Of a DNA stretch of 64,000 nt, positions 11,508-24,001 are shown one piece after another (within the stretch, counting starts at the first letter, position 1; every line of letters begins with the position of its first letter). The notes under the pieces are model-generated. The model ran no database searches. It was not told the origin of the DNA and saw only the letters and a program-made list of their open reading frames with translations. Source of the DNA: Xylaria sp. FL1777 (taxonomy: Eukaryota; Ascomycota; Sordariomycetes; Xylariales; Xylariaceae); assembly GCA_022578965.1 (NCBI GenBank), contig MU400521.1, positions 186,001 to 250,000 on the forward strand, written 5' to 3'. The position numbers were made by a program, and so were the translations under genes.

Positions 11508-13164
11508 TCATGGTTTTAGATATATCTTCATGGGTTCTTATAGCAAACGGACTGTGTGTTAGGAGGCGGGTTCGAACTTCGTATTAGGCCGACATCTATA
11601 TACTACGGAATCCCAATTTCGGATCCTGGAGACCCCAGTCTGGGAGGCTTTATGCCGGCCCTCCAACATGTATTTATATGTAAAATGTTCGGCATCATGT
11701 GGCGTTGGAGGCTGGATATGGCAACGTACCATCACAACAAGGCTAGTAGGAGTAATCAAGAGTGGTCCATCGGGGCATGACATTTTTATTATTAGATCCT
11801 CCTATGTCTCGATTCTTCTAATGAAATGACAGTTCTAATTGGGCAGATCAATCTCTGTAAAGGTTACTGTCGATACATAATATTTGGACTACTATTTGTG
11901 GCTAAATGGATAACCTCAGCTAGTCACCTAATGAGTACTTAATATTGATGTGAGTTTTAAGGCGTGATAGTATTTTACAGAACTTCAGCTACGAAGACAC
12001 GTATGGAAGCCACGAAATCGGAACCTCCTTAGCTTCCCAGTTTAGTAACCCACTTACCTCCCTACCTAAGAACCTATTGCAGCTCATATTTGGTCGGTTG
12101 ATAGATTGTAGTTGAAGTTTAACCTATTTGTGTAACACAGGCAGCTTATTGAGCCAATTTCAGTATAATTAATTGTAGTTAGGAGCAATTCAACTTATAT
12201 ATAATTACTTCTAGAGCTCTATTAAGCGGACAATAAATGAAGATGGGTTCGAGTCCCATTAGCGCTGGCAGGTATCAGTTACCCTCCTTTTCTCCTAGAG
12301 GACCTGTGCTAATTTTATTACATTAAGATCCTGAATTGTATTATCCACACCTCTTCTGTGAATGAATACTCTAATATTGACTCATAGAAATGTCTAATTA
12401 CGGGCTTTGAAACGTGATCGATAAAATGGCCTAAAAAGAATAGCATCTCAGGTGTTTGTGCAGACATTCAAAGCTGCGTTTGCTTGTTTCCGGGGCGACC
12501 CTTAAAGGCCCGTCACTGAATGTACCTAGGTAGGTATATTTAGCTGCAGATGTAGACCTGGTTTCGTTCAAATGTAACAATGTAGTGTTGCAGTTATGTT
12601 CCATAATAGACCGGACATATGACATAGATTGTAATTCCCTCAGAGAACAACTTATTCAAGCAGCTATAGGTCTTTAGAATGTCTCTAATGCTAAATTAAA
12701 CCAAATATACTGGTGATATTCTCCGCTCCTTGATCTAATACTGTATCTAATGGTGTAGCAAGTGTCTCCATACCTAGTCAAAACAAAGTGTGAATAGAGA
12801 TAGGCAAAAGGGACGTCTGGTACTTCTTTGTCAGCTACCTAGGTAACCTACATATGGAAATGGTGCCTTATTAGGCACCTGGCGTACATAGGTATTGAAT
12901 AAGCTATTAAAACAAACCGTGCGCTAGCAAACCTATTCATTCCTACCACACCCATTAACATTATCCCCTAGCCTAATCATCAAGTCCCATCTTCTGTAAT
13001 AAACACGGGTTCTACTCTTCCCCCCCTAACTTTTCGACCTTCCTCTTCCTGTCAACGTTTGTGTCAATTTGTGTCTATCTTCCCATTGACTTTCTCTCAC
13101 CTCAGTTTGTCTCTAAACACTATCCCGGATTCACCACTGCCAAAAAAATTAAGAACTATCCAGA
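11508..13164. other. long AT-rich intergenic region
   Basis: 1.66 kb with no supported gene. It contains a tRNA-like T-arm at 12242-12270 (see findings) and scattered copies of the short AGGTA/TACCT-type motif common in the window's intergenic DNA. A pyrimidine-rich stretch before 13165 fits the promoter/5' leader of the next gene. Confidence 0.5.
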
Positions 13165-14350
13165 ATGGCGAGCCAGGAAAACATAACTACCTTTCCCTAC
13201 TTCAGATTACTACCTCCGGAGCTCCGACAGATCATCTGGAAATATTCCATCCTGGCAGTAATGGATAATCCTGAAGTGCTCATCCTCGTTCCTTGTTCGT
13301 CCCGCATCGGAATGTATAGCACGGCTAAGTCTTCGCCATTCCCCCTTGTCAACATGGGCTTCCCCGTGGTTATGCACGTGAACCGTGAGGCTCGACATAT
13401 TGCCCGGTTGCATCTCATGATGACGGATCTTAGAGGCTATCCAGTATGTGCACACTGGACTCATTTTCTTCCCTTTCTAGTAACCTGAGGACTCCCAACA
13501 TGTCTCGGGACCATGCATTAGGAGCATAATATTTCCTCAAAATAATAATTACTGACTTCAGTGAGCACAGTGGAACAAAGGCCCCATCCCTCAGAGGCCT
13601 TTTCGTCCAGAGATTGACACATTCTACGCAGCACGTTCTTCCAATCCGTGGGAAGATTTTTACCAGAAAGATCTGGAAAAGGTTCAGCATCTGGCTCTTG
13701 ACTTCTCGGGAAACATTGTCTTCGATATAGAACAGTTCGTTTTGTACACGATCAGACATATGCCCGCCCTGCGCACACTACGCTTTGTGCTGCCAAATAC
13801 AATGCAAACAGTTTTCGACATTGGCAACGAACCGCCGTGTCTGCCTCACCGACGATGTGCACTGCGACCCATTGGACCGATACCGTTTCAAATATCAGAC
13901 TCCTTTGAGTGGTTACCATGGCACTTTCCAAGTCTCGAGAATTATACAGGGAGAATTCGTGAGGTGTCCTTTCGGCCCGGCCGAAATAACTCGTCACCAG
14001 ATCCCCTACTTGGACTACGGATGGCGCAGACAGCCGCTTGGACACTTATAGTTAGAAACATCCTGAGGAGGGGCATGGGAAATCAACCAGCATATTTCGC
14101 CTATATGCAGCAGCAGATGCGGCAGGAGATTGATGAATTGCATACAATCATGTCGAGAATAACTATCGAAGCCTGTCTCGTCACCGAGTTTTGCTATTCG
14201 CCTTCCGGTTGCTCCCGATTTGTTGCCGTGGGGGAGAAATTCCCATGTAGCAACGATCCCAGTACCTTCGCTGTGCTAAACGCTTCAAAGTATCAGCCTG
14301 ATGCAAAACGCCCAGAGACATATGAGGATGTTCATCATTCCCACTGGTAA
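13165..14350 (+). CDS. 2EXR domain protein, function unknown
   Basis: Two exons, 13165-13443 and 13571-14350, 352 residues. The intron has donor GTATGT; the acceptor GCACAG was preferred over CTTCAG ten bases upstream because it keeps frame and gives the family block GYP-WNKGPIPQRPFRPEIDTFY. The N-terminus carries the 2EXR hallmark FPYFRLLPPELRQIIWKYS (residues 9-27), a domain greatly expanded in filamentous ascomycetes with no established biochemical role. A second conserved patch is VMHVNREARHIARLHL. The stop at 14348-14350 overlaps a possible GTAAGT donor, so a further 3' exon cannot be excluded. No signal peptide or membrane span. Probably intracellular. Confidence 0.8.
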
Positions 14351-14548
14351 GTTTATTTTCCAAATATACATCAAATATTAGAGAGATATTGACCGTAGCG
14401 GAAGGTACCGGCGCCTTATCACTCCTCGGCTCAGCAGTCTGTTCTAATTTTCCCTGGGGACCTACATAATTAACCCCCGAAGTCAGAGCCTGGGTAATCC
14501 AAATAACGCCATAATCCATACATTCCGTTTGACCTCCCTGGGCTAGCA

Positions 14549-15992
14549 CTACTCGAGATAACTGTCCCAATCCTCCTGTTTACTTATACTTCGGCCGTCA
14601 CCTTTGTGTGGATCTTGTGTTATTTTGGGAGCATCCTCTTCGACAATTTCGACGCTCACTGTTTTGATAATCCTCAGCGGCCACGCTTCTGCGATAACTG
14701 CCTCACGCATGGACGAAACGCTGTCGGGGCTCGCCCGCTGTGCGCTTTCTACCGTCATGTTTGATCCCTGGCTCCGCGGCCTTTCAGCCCTGCTTCCCTG
14801 AGATCGCTTCGATAAAACAGAAGCAGTTTCTATATCCCTGGGATCTGCGTTATCGTTAAGTGTCTGGCTTATCTGGCGAATGCTCTTCGAGAAAAGTGAC
14901 ACAACTGGGACGATGTTTGCGGACACTATGTTCAGATTTTGCTCGAGCCTAGATATTCATGTTTGTTGTCAGTCCAGATAAAGAAAAAAAAAAAAAACCT
15001 CTTGTAATTGATAGGTGTCTCACACAGCTAGGATCGTTCTTATGACGTCAAAAGTTTGTCTCTCATTGAGTTGTATCAAAGAGATGTTGTATGTTCTGAG
15101 CACACCGAACATCGCAACGCTATAGAGTGTAGTTAGTATTAATGTCACTTGGTCTTTTTTTGCACTCTTAGACCTACATAACGCTTGTGATTGAAATTGA
15201 GTGAAATGGCCATCGCGCGTTTCTTGGGATTTCAAGATCCTGAATGATCATGATGGGAAACAGCGCGATGAATAATTGTGTCAGGACGTCAATGGCTAAT
15301 ATTAACATGGGGATCAGCATCAACGCTCAGAAGTTCCTCTCAGCCCTTGAGTTCAACATACCTCCCTGGAAATAACCTATGCTCTGTTGGATATCAATAC
15401 TCCAGCAGGAGCCAGATATATCCGGTTTCCAGAGCTTTTCGAGTGGCCGGCACTGCAACAGCGTGGTAAAGGTATACGCAATGTTAATGAGAAGAAGGAG
15501 TGTAATCTGTACGGCCAGCACAATCCGCCAAACACGAGACCTGACAACAAGCCGCTGGATAAACAGGTATATCGACGTCTTGCTGAGTGCCGAGCTCATA
15601 TTGAGCCATGGCTGCGCGAGGTAGTCGAACTGGAGCGCGGTCTGTAGGTTGTCCTGGCTCACGCTTTCGACGATGGCGAAGCTCACCCCAAGTATCCCTA
15701 CGAACTGATATGAATTCCTTTCTTAGTACTCGCGTCGAGGATAAAAGAGAAACGGATACACCCGGGCTGAGAAGAAAGAGAGGATTGATGGGCTGCGAAC
15801 CATTGCCCCTCCAACGAAGTAGTCTTCCAATCCTATCGTCTGGTTGATGCGCCAGCGCACGCAGTATCGCACGAGGCACGTGAGCAAGGCGATGACCATC
15901 GTCGTGATAGATACCGCCAGTAAAGCTGACCCTCGCGAGTCGGGCATTGTCGATATGGTGTCCATGCTGTCTGCTAGCCCCAGGCTAAACAT
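14549..15992 (-). CDS. rhodopsin/PTH11-like (SAT4-type) integral membrane protein, possibly defective
   Basis: Seven-span fungal membrane protein resembling the PTH11/SAT4 rhodopsin-domain family. Recognisable pieces in order: TM1 ALLAVSITTMVIALLTCLVRY, the LEDYFVGG block, SALSKTSIYLFIQRLVV, a CRPLEKLW...SGSCW loop, DVLTQLFIALFPIMII, a TM in DQVTLILTTLYSVAMFGVL, and a Ser/Arg-rich cytoplasmic tail. Supported segments are 15362-15704, a piece starting 15295, a piece ending 15024, and 14549-14948. The start is 15992 or 15965; the first donor is ambiguous (after GCAATG, or after GCCCGG with a good TACTAAG branch). The pieces on either side of about 15180-15230 lie in different frames, and no canonical intron joins them. 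Either a nonconsensus intron exists or the gene is frameshifted. Confidence 0.6.
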
Positions 15993-17675
15993 CACAGCAA
16001 GTTTGGACTGGAATCACTGCGCTAGCCAGCAGTCATCGAGATGGACAGGCCTTCGCTAAGAAGTCGTAACCACTACGCGTCGCCGGCGCGTGCACATTAA
16101 CGGAAAAATATTACGGAATCAGATCGAGATCATGGCAAAGTTCGGAAGAGAGGCGTCAGGGTGGGTCGCCGTCAATGATATAATTACTTGGACACCATAT
16201 TCTCCGACGCGGAATGTTCTGGACGGGCTTCGACTCATTGGCAACCTGATATGAAACACACCGATCTTCGGGGATAAAACTGTTGATATCTATTCCTGGC
16301 CTCTCGCATACGGGAGAGCGCAATGCAAGGCTGGCGACGCGATTCGCTCTCCTGACCGCTTTCCGGAAGGGGAGGACGCGCTCGAGAGTTGTGGGTGTGC
16401 ATATGAGAACGTGGTGCGGACTCAGGCTAATGCCGAGGAGTTCCCGTGGCATGAAGTTTTAGGGTCTAGGGGTATACAAGATGCTATATAGATCCTTATT
16501 AGATCTGTCTGTGGGCGTGGTGACATTATGTCTTCAAGCCCAAGCGGAATAAAGAAGAGTGACACGGTTATGTCATAATCTCCGTGATAGAAAAAAGCAT
16601 ACGCAAGCTACTATGATCTCCGGGCCCAAAGCGCGGTAAAATGCGGCGTGTAAATGTGGACGGATGCTAATGTGTCTTTTACTTCACCATCCGTAGATCG
16701 ACATTCATGCAACCAGGCCACTAATCGGGGGGGTATCATGGGGCTATTAGCCGGAATCGCAGGACCGCGCCCGTGCCGTGTGATTTTCTCGGTTTAACAT
16801 GCCGTCTGAACAATATATCCCCGGCCATGAAATGTACGGGACACCTGGGTTGGTCCAGTAAAACAAGACTGGCCCGGAATAACAAAACAACATAGTCATA
16901 GAAGCGACGTCAACCCTATGGGATAGCGGCTGTGTGACAGATTTCACAGCTCTTTAGCTTTCGTAGTTGACTGGTAGATTGATCTCCTTTTGAAATAGAT
17001 CAATCTACTTCATATATTCGCTGACGTATTATGTAGTCTATATCTATTACAAGCTTAAACTCATCTTACATCATCGATGATAAAAATTGAGATATGTACA
17101 TCTTCGGGTTGAAATAAGCTTGATTGTACGACCGAAACAACGGTAGGCACTGCTATCGGTACACGAAATCATTCTACTGCATATGCAGTAAATACGACGA
17201 CAAGGCATGCAGTTTTAAAAAGGTGATGCTTGTCCCCGGCGTCCGAGCGCCCCAACGTCTAAACCTACCACTGCCACCATCCTTGCTGGGGGGACGTTCA
17301 AGCATCTGTTGATCGTCGACCCGCGAACAAATAATGAGGTCCCGATTATCGCGTTAGCTTCGCATTCTGGTTTCGTCGCTTTTTCTTCTTGGACAAATAC
17401 CCGTTCACAGGTCCGAACAGAGGAGTTGATCAGAAGGCCAATCATGGTGGGCAGGTTGCCTGTAGATGATCAAACCGGCCCCGCGACAGACAGCGATATA
17501 CCTCCAAATTTGATTGGCTCTAGGTCAGATGTCGGTTGATTTAAAACAGATGTAACTTGATGAAAGGCAGTATGTACGTTTCGGTTATTAGAGAGCGTTC
17601 CATCGATTTATATACAGTTGGGTACACGGGGTGCCATTCTCCCAAGGTTACTATAAGCCTCTGCTCAGCCTCACC
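15993..17675. other. intergenic region, possible small ORF, one hairpin
   Basis: 1.68 kb. A 98-codon minus-strand open frame at 16156-16452 has no recognisable motif and is not called as a gene. A 12-bp perfect inverted repeat with an 11-nt loop lies at 16974-17008. No other gene is supported. Confidence 0.45.
16974..17008. repeat. perfect 12-bp inverted repeat (hairpin)
   Basis: Arms 16974-16985 and 16997-17008 are exact reverse complements (GTAGATTGATCT and AGATCAATCTAC) separated by 11 nt. Function unknown; not adjacent to a gene end. Confidence 0.8.
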
Positions 17676-19107
17676 TTAGAATCTAGCCTCGACTTTCTTT
17701 TCGGTATCTTGCATCGCCCAAGCGCTCGTCTTAGTTCTGCTAAGGACGGACTTGCATTGCTCACTCGTGAAGCCCTTGGCAACAACCGCAGGGTTGTATC
17801 CGAGTTTGTTCTTCTTTCCAATAGTGGCATCATCTACCTTAGGGGCTACACTCCGATCGGGACGGGCGTATACTGTTACCACAGCGGCACCACCGAGACC
17901 GAGGTTGTGTTGCAGTGCGAACTTAGTGTTTGGTACAGCGCGGTTATTGGCCCAGCCTCTCATGTGCCAGACTAGCTCAGCGCACTGAGCGATGCCGGTG
18001 GCGCCAAGAGGATGACCCTTGGAGATCAAACCACCCGAGGGGTTGATGACAACCTTGCCGCCGTACGTAATTCCACCGCTGCGCACCAATTCGTGCGCCT
18101 TTCCGGGCGCTGAGAGACCGAGCGCATCGATTACGATCATCTCGTTAGCCGAGAAGCAGTCGTGCAGCTCACATACCTGGACATCATCTGGCGTAATTTT
18201 CGCCTCCTCCATTGCGACCTCCCTGGCGCGTTTAGTCATGTCGAAGCCCATCAGGTCGATAGAACTCTTCGAGAAAAGACTAGGGGAATCGGTGGCCATA
18301 CACTGACCTGCGATTAGGATGGCCTGATCCTTAAGGTGTGGTCGTGCGTCAAGGAAGTCTTGGGAGACGAGAACAGCAGCAGCACCGCCATCTGATGTAG
18401 GGCAACATTGAAGTTTAGTTAAAGGCTCGAAGATCATGGGTGCCTTCATGATCTGTTCTAGCGTGTAGACGTCCTGAAACTGAGAATAGGGGTTGCGGGT
18501 TGAGTGCTCGTGGTTAATGCGTCCAATCTCTGCGAAATCCTCCGCCTTGGCACCATACCTGGATACTACAATAAATATCATTCACAATGAATACCACGAC
18601 GGAGTTAACTTACTTCTGCATGTATTCCTGGCCGGCGTTTCCGAACATTTGTGCAGCACCAGGAGCGTTGGTAATGCCGCGAGTTTCTGCCATCATCTTG
18701 ACTGTTGTCCCCGTGGGGTTTTCACGGTCATTGAAGAAACGCTGGAGACTGCCGGGCATCATCTTCTCGAAACCAACAACCAGAATGCAGTCAGCGCCGC
18801 CGTATGCAATGGTATTCCTGGCCATAGAAAGACCGGCTGACCCGGTTGAGCAGTTGTTATTGACATTGACGATAGGGATCTGTGTCATGCCGAACTGGTA
18901 AAACACACGCTGACCGCATGTTGAATCGCCGTAGCAGTAGCAAGCAATACCCTGCTCTACATCGTCGTAATTGATTTGCGCATCAAGCATAGCCTTTACG
19001 CCGGCCTCGAAGCCTAATTCCGTATAATCGACTTTGCCTCGGGGCTTGATGAACTTGGTCATGCCCACGCCGAGTACGTAGACTGGCTGCTTTTGTTTGG
19101 CAGGCAT
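17676..19107 (-). CDS. SCP2-type thiolase (sterol carrier protein thiolase domain)
   Basis: Peroxisomal-type 3-ketoacyl-CoA thiolase-like enzyme (SCP2/SCPx thiolase subfamily), expected to cleave or condense acyl-CoA in beta-oxidation. Exons are complement 18614-19107 and 17676-18558 (intron 55 bp), 458 residues. The nucleophile is Cys86 in NVNNNCSTGSAGL. Other active-site blocks are ELHDCFSANE and GGLISKGHPLGATGIAQ, with HNLGLGGAAVV near the C-terminus. The SCP2 lipid-transfer domain that follows in animal SCPx is absent, as in other fungal versions. The C-terminal tripeptide is ARF, a weak variant of the PTS1 peroxisomal signal, so localisation is an inference. Start 19107 is the first real ATG. 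Confidence 0.92.
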
Positions 19108-20603
19108 CTTTGGCAAAATTTTACGTTCAATAGGACTGGGGATAATTGAGAAAATCCGAGATTTGATCAGTATACTGAACGGTTTAAGACACTAAGTGGT
19201 AATATTGCTGGTTTTTGGTTAGGTAGGTATAAGATGTCGTCAGAGTGTTGAAGCTCTGGGAAAGCTGCTATTCCGAAAATAAATACCTATCCCCTTAGCG
19301 GCTAACCCCCCTGTTAGTTCTCCAGCTCGGGGTACACTAACCTAGTGGCAAACCGCCTTACCCTCGTCAAGGCGAACCCTTCCGGGGAAAGCCTGTAGCC
19401 AAAATTGCGGGGTAAGCCCACCCGTACCGAGGCAACGCCTAAAGCTGCTTAGCGTAGCCACTGCTTATCAATAATACAGATTGGAAAACGTGCTATTCAG
19501 CTAGTAATCCCATCTTATTCCCAGAATTGCTCCAAAGATTGATATAATAGAAGATTCATAATTCGAATATATTCTCCGAGCCTCGGTTTCATCAGAGTAC
19601 ATGTAGCACGGAGGTGAAAAGCAGGGCCCGCCGTGTCTTTTTGTACAACGACCATCACCGTCTCCTAAGAATTGATCGAGAATTTTCACATCCTGCGCCT
19701 CCTGTAACGCTTATTCTAATCAATGAGGAGTATTAGCGTAAAATTTACATCGTCATACTCAGTTACGTCGAAATCCTGCAGTACAGCACACCGCCCTATA
19801 TTTTATAGGCCGCCAATCGAGACTTGTCATTTGGCGCGTCTCGGGGTCACTAATCAGTAACTGGCGTTAGTAAGGATATTGTTAAGAATAAATACGGCCT
19901 GCTTATGTTTCGAGGACGATAGAAGGCCACGAGGAAGGCAAGCAACGTACGACACAGCAGGTAAAAAAAAACCATGGGGATAATATACCTTATTCCGCAT
20001 GGCCTCAAACTCGCGGCAACGCCACCACCACCGGCGGCCGAGACGTATTAATTGCGGTGCAAGCCGTGACCGTACTAATCAACCAATAAAATATGAACCA
20101 TAGCATCCCGGTTGTACTTTCAATTATGATTTCTGCTATAAATGTTCTTCTTTAACTGCTTAGGTAGGTACTCAAGTAAAGCCTTGAAATTCTAGGTGCC
20201 TATTTGGCCGCTTATCGATAACACTCCTGAGAGAACCCTTGCCATTCTAGGGATACCTAGGTACATATGTATACTAGGTAGGTACTCTAGGCAGTACTGT
20301 CCACTGTAGGTGCCTGCCTAGGCTAGGTAGACAGATAAGTAGTGGGATGTCTCCCGCTAAGCCTAATCCAGACACTGTGACGAAACAGAAGTGTAGCAGA
20401 ACCCCCCGTCAGATCATCAGCTTCTATCAGCCTTGACTTTAACATTCGTGGCCTCTGCCCTTCTCGTGTCCAGCTACACGTGTACATTTCCTTCTTAAAT
20501 ATATTCGAAACTACGGCGACGACAATTCCTGCTGTTCGGCAACATAAATGTCCATTGACTGACTGACTCTTTTTTTGAGAAAAAGACCTCCGCTCCTATT
20601 ACC
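19108..20603. other. divergent intergenic region (thiolase / SEC18)
   Basis: 1.5 kb between divergent promoters. A GC-rich block at about 19300-19465 differs from its AT-rich surroundings and may be a small repeat (see findings). Reiterated AGGTAGGTA/CTAGGTA motifs occur at 20160-20340. No gene is supported. Confidence 0.5.
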
Positions 20604-23284
20604 ATGTCGAGGATGCCGTTTGGTGGTCTGGGACTGCCTGGATCAAACCCACGAGCGCCTTCGCGAGAGAAACAATACCCCGACGGCCCCGGAGCTCCTC
20701 CTTATGGTCGAGCTGATCCCTATGGCGGAAACCAAGGATATAGGGATCGAGACCCTCGGATAGCTCCCCCCGGCAGCGGCGGCGGCGGCGGATACGATCC
20801 AGCTCGCTCGCCGGGAATGCCTCGACAGGGCGAGACGGGTGGTCCTGGCCGAGGTTCTGCTAGACAGGTCCCGCTGAGGGTTGAGAAGGTCGCAGACAAG
20901 TCTCTCTCGGATAGATTGATTTTCTCCAACTTGTGAGCTGTTTCCAACTTCCAACTTGGAAGCGGCCTTGTGTTTCCTTCCTCTGGTGGTTCTTCTGCTG
21001 ACTGGCTACCATGTAGATGCGCTGTGTCCCCCGACGACTTCCCTCCTCCCCGCGATGGCTCCTATCTGTACATCCTTGTCCGTGGCGGCCAACCCGTTGG
21101 CGAATACGTGGTAACCGCGAAGGCGGTGCCAGGCTATCCCCAGGGCTGCATAAGCTTGTCCGACCCTCAGCGTTCCTGGTGTGGCATCACTATGAGAGAT
21201 ACATTTACTGGCGAATTATATGACCCTTTTGCGTCGGGAGGCAAAGCATATCTTGGTTCATTAGATCTGGAAATTGGGTTTGCCTCGATCAAGAAGAGAG
21301 TTGACACTCCTTACGACGAGGACGAGCTTTCCAAGATTTTTATCGAGACCTTCCAAAACCAGGTACTGACCCCTGGCCAGCGAATGCTAATGAATGTTCG
21401 CAATATACCCCTCGCGATTGACGTCAAGACGGTAGGGTTGGTGGATCTTGCTATGACCTCTGACGAGTCTAGCAAACAAGTGTCCCGAGAAGGCACCGCC
21501 AGGGGAATCTTAACGAGCCAAACTCGGGTGTTATTCCATCGAGATAGCAAGGGAGACTTTAAGCTGAAACCTTCAATGTCAAAACCCAACTCCAACGCAA
21601 TTTTGAGTCCTGATTTCAAATTCGAGGATATGGGGATTGGTGGCTTAGGCAATGAGTTCGCGACAATTTTCCGCCGAGCCTTTGCGTCCCGTGTCTTCCC
21701 CCCAGGCTTGGTCGCAAGAATTGGCATTCCCCATGTCAAAGGAATTCTTCTCTATGGCCCCCCAGGAACCGGAAAGACTCTAATTGCCAGACAAATCGGA
21801 AAGATGCTGAATGCTCGCCCCCCCAAGGTGATAAATGGCCCTGAAGTCCTCAATAAATTTGTCGGCCAGTCCGAAGAGAATATTCGAAAACTCTTCGCTG
21901 ATGCAGAGGCTGAGTACAAAGAGAGAGGAGAGGAGAGTAGCCTCCATATCATCATTTTTGATGAGCTGGACGCCGTTTGCAAACAAAGAGGATCAGGGGC
22001 CGGTGGTGGTACAGGTGTTGGCGACAGTGTCGTCAACCAGTTACTATCCAAGCTTGATGGCGTGGACCAGCTCAATAATATCCTGCTAATTGGAATGACA
22101 AACCGGAAGGACATGATCGATGATGCGCTCCTTCGACCTGGTCGACTGGAAGTTCATCTTGAGATCTCACTACCAGATGAGCCTGGCCGGCTGGAAATCA
22201 TCAAGATTCATACCTCTAAAATGAAGACGAATGGTCTGCTCAACCCTGATGTAAATCTCGAAGAACTGGCTGCACAAACAAAGAATTTCTCGGGTGCTGA
22301 ACTCAATGGTCTTGTCAAAGCAGCGGCTTCATTTGCATTCTCACGGCATACCGAAGTTGGGCAGTTGGCTGCTGTCAAGCAGGACGTGGCAAATATGAAA
22401 ATCAGCCGCACCGACTTTATGAATGCGTTAACTGAGGTCCGTCCTGCTTATGGTGTTTCCGAGGCAGAGCTAGAGGAGGCTGTTAGGTTGGGCATCATTC
22501 CCTACAGTCCTCATATTGAAAATACCATTGAGGAGATGATGCGCGTTGTCGGCATGATTAAGGACGACCCGAATAAATTTAGCACATCTGTGCTCTTCCA
22601 CGGACCCAAATCTTCGGGGAAGACTGCGTTAGTAGCACACATTGCGATGCGATCTGGATTCCCGTTTGTCAAGATGATCACACCAGCCGACCTTGTAGGT
22701 TATCGGGACGACTTTGCCAAGAAAGACTACGTTCACAAGGCTTTCGCCGACGCGTACAAGTCTCCCGCAAGCATACTAATTCTCGACGACTTTGAACGGT
22801 TGATCGGATGGAATCCAATTGGGATGCGATGTTCTGAGACTATGTTACAGGCACTCACAACTCTCATCGTCTCTAAACCCCCCAAAGTAAGTACTCCAAA
22901 GCCCATGTTTCACATACGGGAGACATAACACTAACATTCGTATAGAATCATCGTCTATTAGTCTTAGTTACCACTTCTAGGGTATCTATGCTCAAGATGC
23001 TTGAGATTGACATGGACTTTGCAAAGAAGGTAGCAATTCCTCCTGTATCCAACCTACAGGAGCTGAGAACAGTTCTGCGCGATTCCAGGGTTTTCAACCC
23101 AGAAGATATTGACGAAGCAGTTAATTTGGTGCAACAGGCAGCAGGATCGGATAGAATTGGTGTGGGTATTAAGACGGTGTTAGACTGCATTTTTGAGGCG
23201 CGGGCTGGCGGTGGACCCAGCACCGAAATACTCAGGACCTTCTCCGAGCTTTTAGTTGAAAAGATCCAGGAGATGCAAGGTTAG
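20604..23284 (+). CDS. SEC18: vesicle-fusion ATPase Sec18/NSF
   Basis: AAA+ ATPase that, with alpha-SNAP/Sec17, disassembles SNARE complexes after membrane fusion; cytosolic and Golgi/ER-associated. Exons are 20604-20932, 21017-22886 and 22946-23284, 845 residues. Order: Gly/Pro-rich N-terminal extension, NSF N-domain (from about CAVSPDDF), D1 with Walker A GPPGTGKT at 357-364, Walker B IIIFDELDAVCKQRG (Asp425) and the LRPGRLEVHLEISLPDE arginine-finger region, then D2 with the divergent P-loop GPKSSGKT at 639-646 and SILILDDFERLIGWNPIG. D2's imperfect motifs are normal, since D2 serves hexamer assembly. It ends in FSELLVEKIQEMQG. The start ATG has context ACCATGT. Essential single-copy gene; all motifs intact. 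Confidence 0.97.
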
Positions 23285-24001
23285 ATTTATACCTGTATAG
23301 AGTTAGATGCAGATGCTTGTAGTATTTAACAGCGGCCTATACATGGAGTTATCTGGCGCAGTAGATCATGCGAAACTTTACTGGCGGCACTACATGATTT
23401 CATGGGTTCATACAGCGGATTGCGATATTTGTCGCTGTAGCTATCAATCACCATGACATTCATGTCACATTGTATTTGGCCGGCGTTATCATTCGACCAA
23501 GTCATCATAAAATCATTACTAATCACATCACAGCTCACTGCTACAGCTACTACCACCTAGTCTCACTACGGGTGTATAGAACATGGACAGTTGGTAGTGC
23601 CATGGTTCCGACAAGGGTACCCCTCACTTTATCTATCTGTTCGTTTGGATTCGCTCACTGAACTACCTGTGAGAGACAGTGACAGAAGCTGTATGGCAAT
23701 GTAGAGTCTGTTGCTAACCATCTTAAAATTCCATCATTTATTCCTTCTTTTATGATCAAGTTGTTGTTTAGCGTTATGACCATCTACCTAGGTACACAAG
23801 ACAACATACAAGGGGATTACACACCCAGCTTCAACTCTATTCATTGGCTATGGTTCATTATGTAATCTCAGTCGACCTCTTTGCCGATCTCCATATACGA
23901 CCGAGATGTATGGCATCCTGCTCAATTCAATCCATGAGATAATTTCTCCGTCGATGCGCTCTTGTACTGAGTTCCGCAACCAACACTTCCAAATTCGTAA
24001 A
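23285..24001. other. intergenic between convergent SEC18 and helicase
   Basis: 717 bp between two convergent stop codons; expected to hold both 3' UTRs and terminators. No gene or clear repeat. Confidence 0.6.

Noticed and set aside
12431..12625. 64-codon minus-strand frame
   Set aside because: Short, AT-rich intergenic, no supporting features.
16156..16452. 98-codon minus-strand open frame
   Set aside because: No recognisable domain, no splice partners, composition not gene-like.
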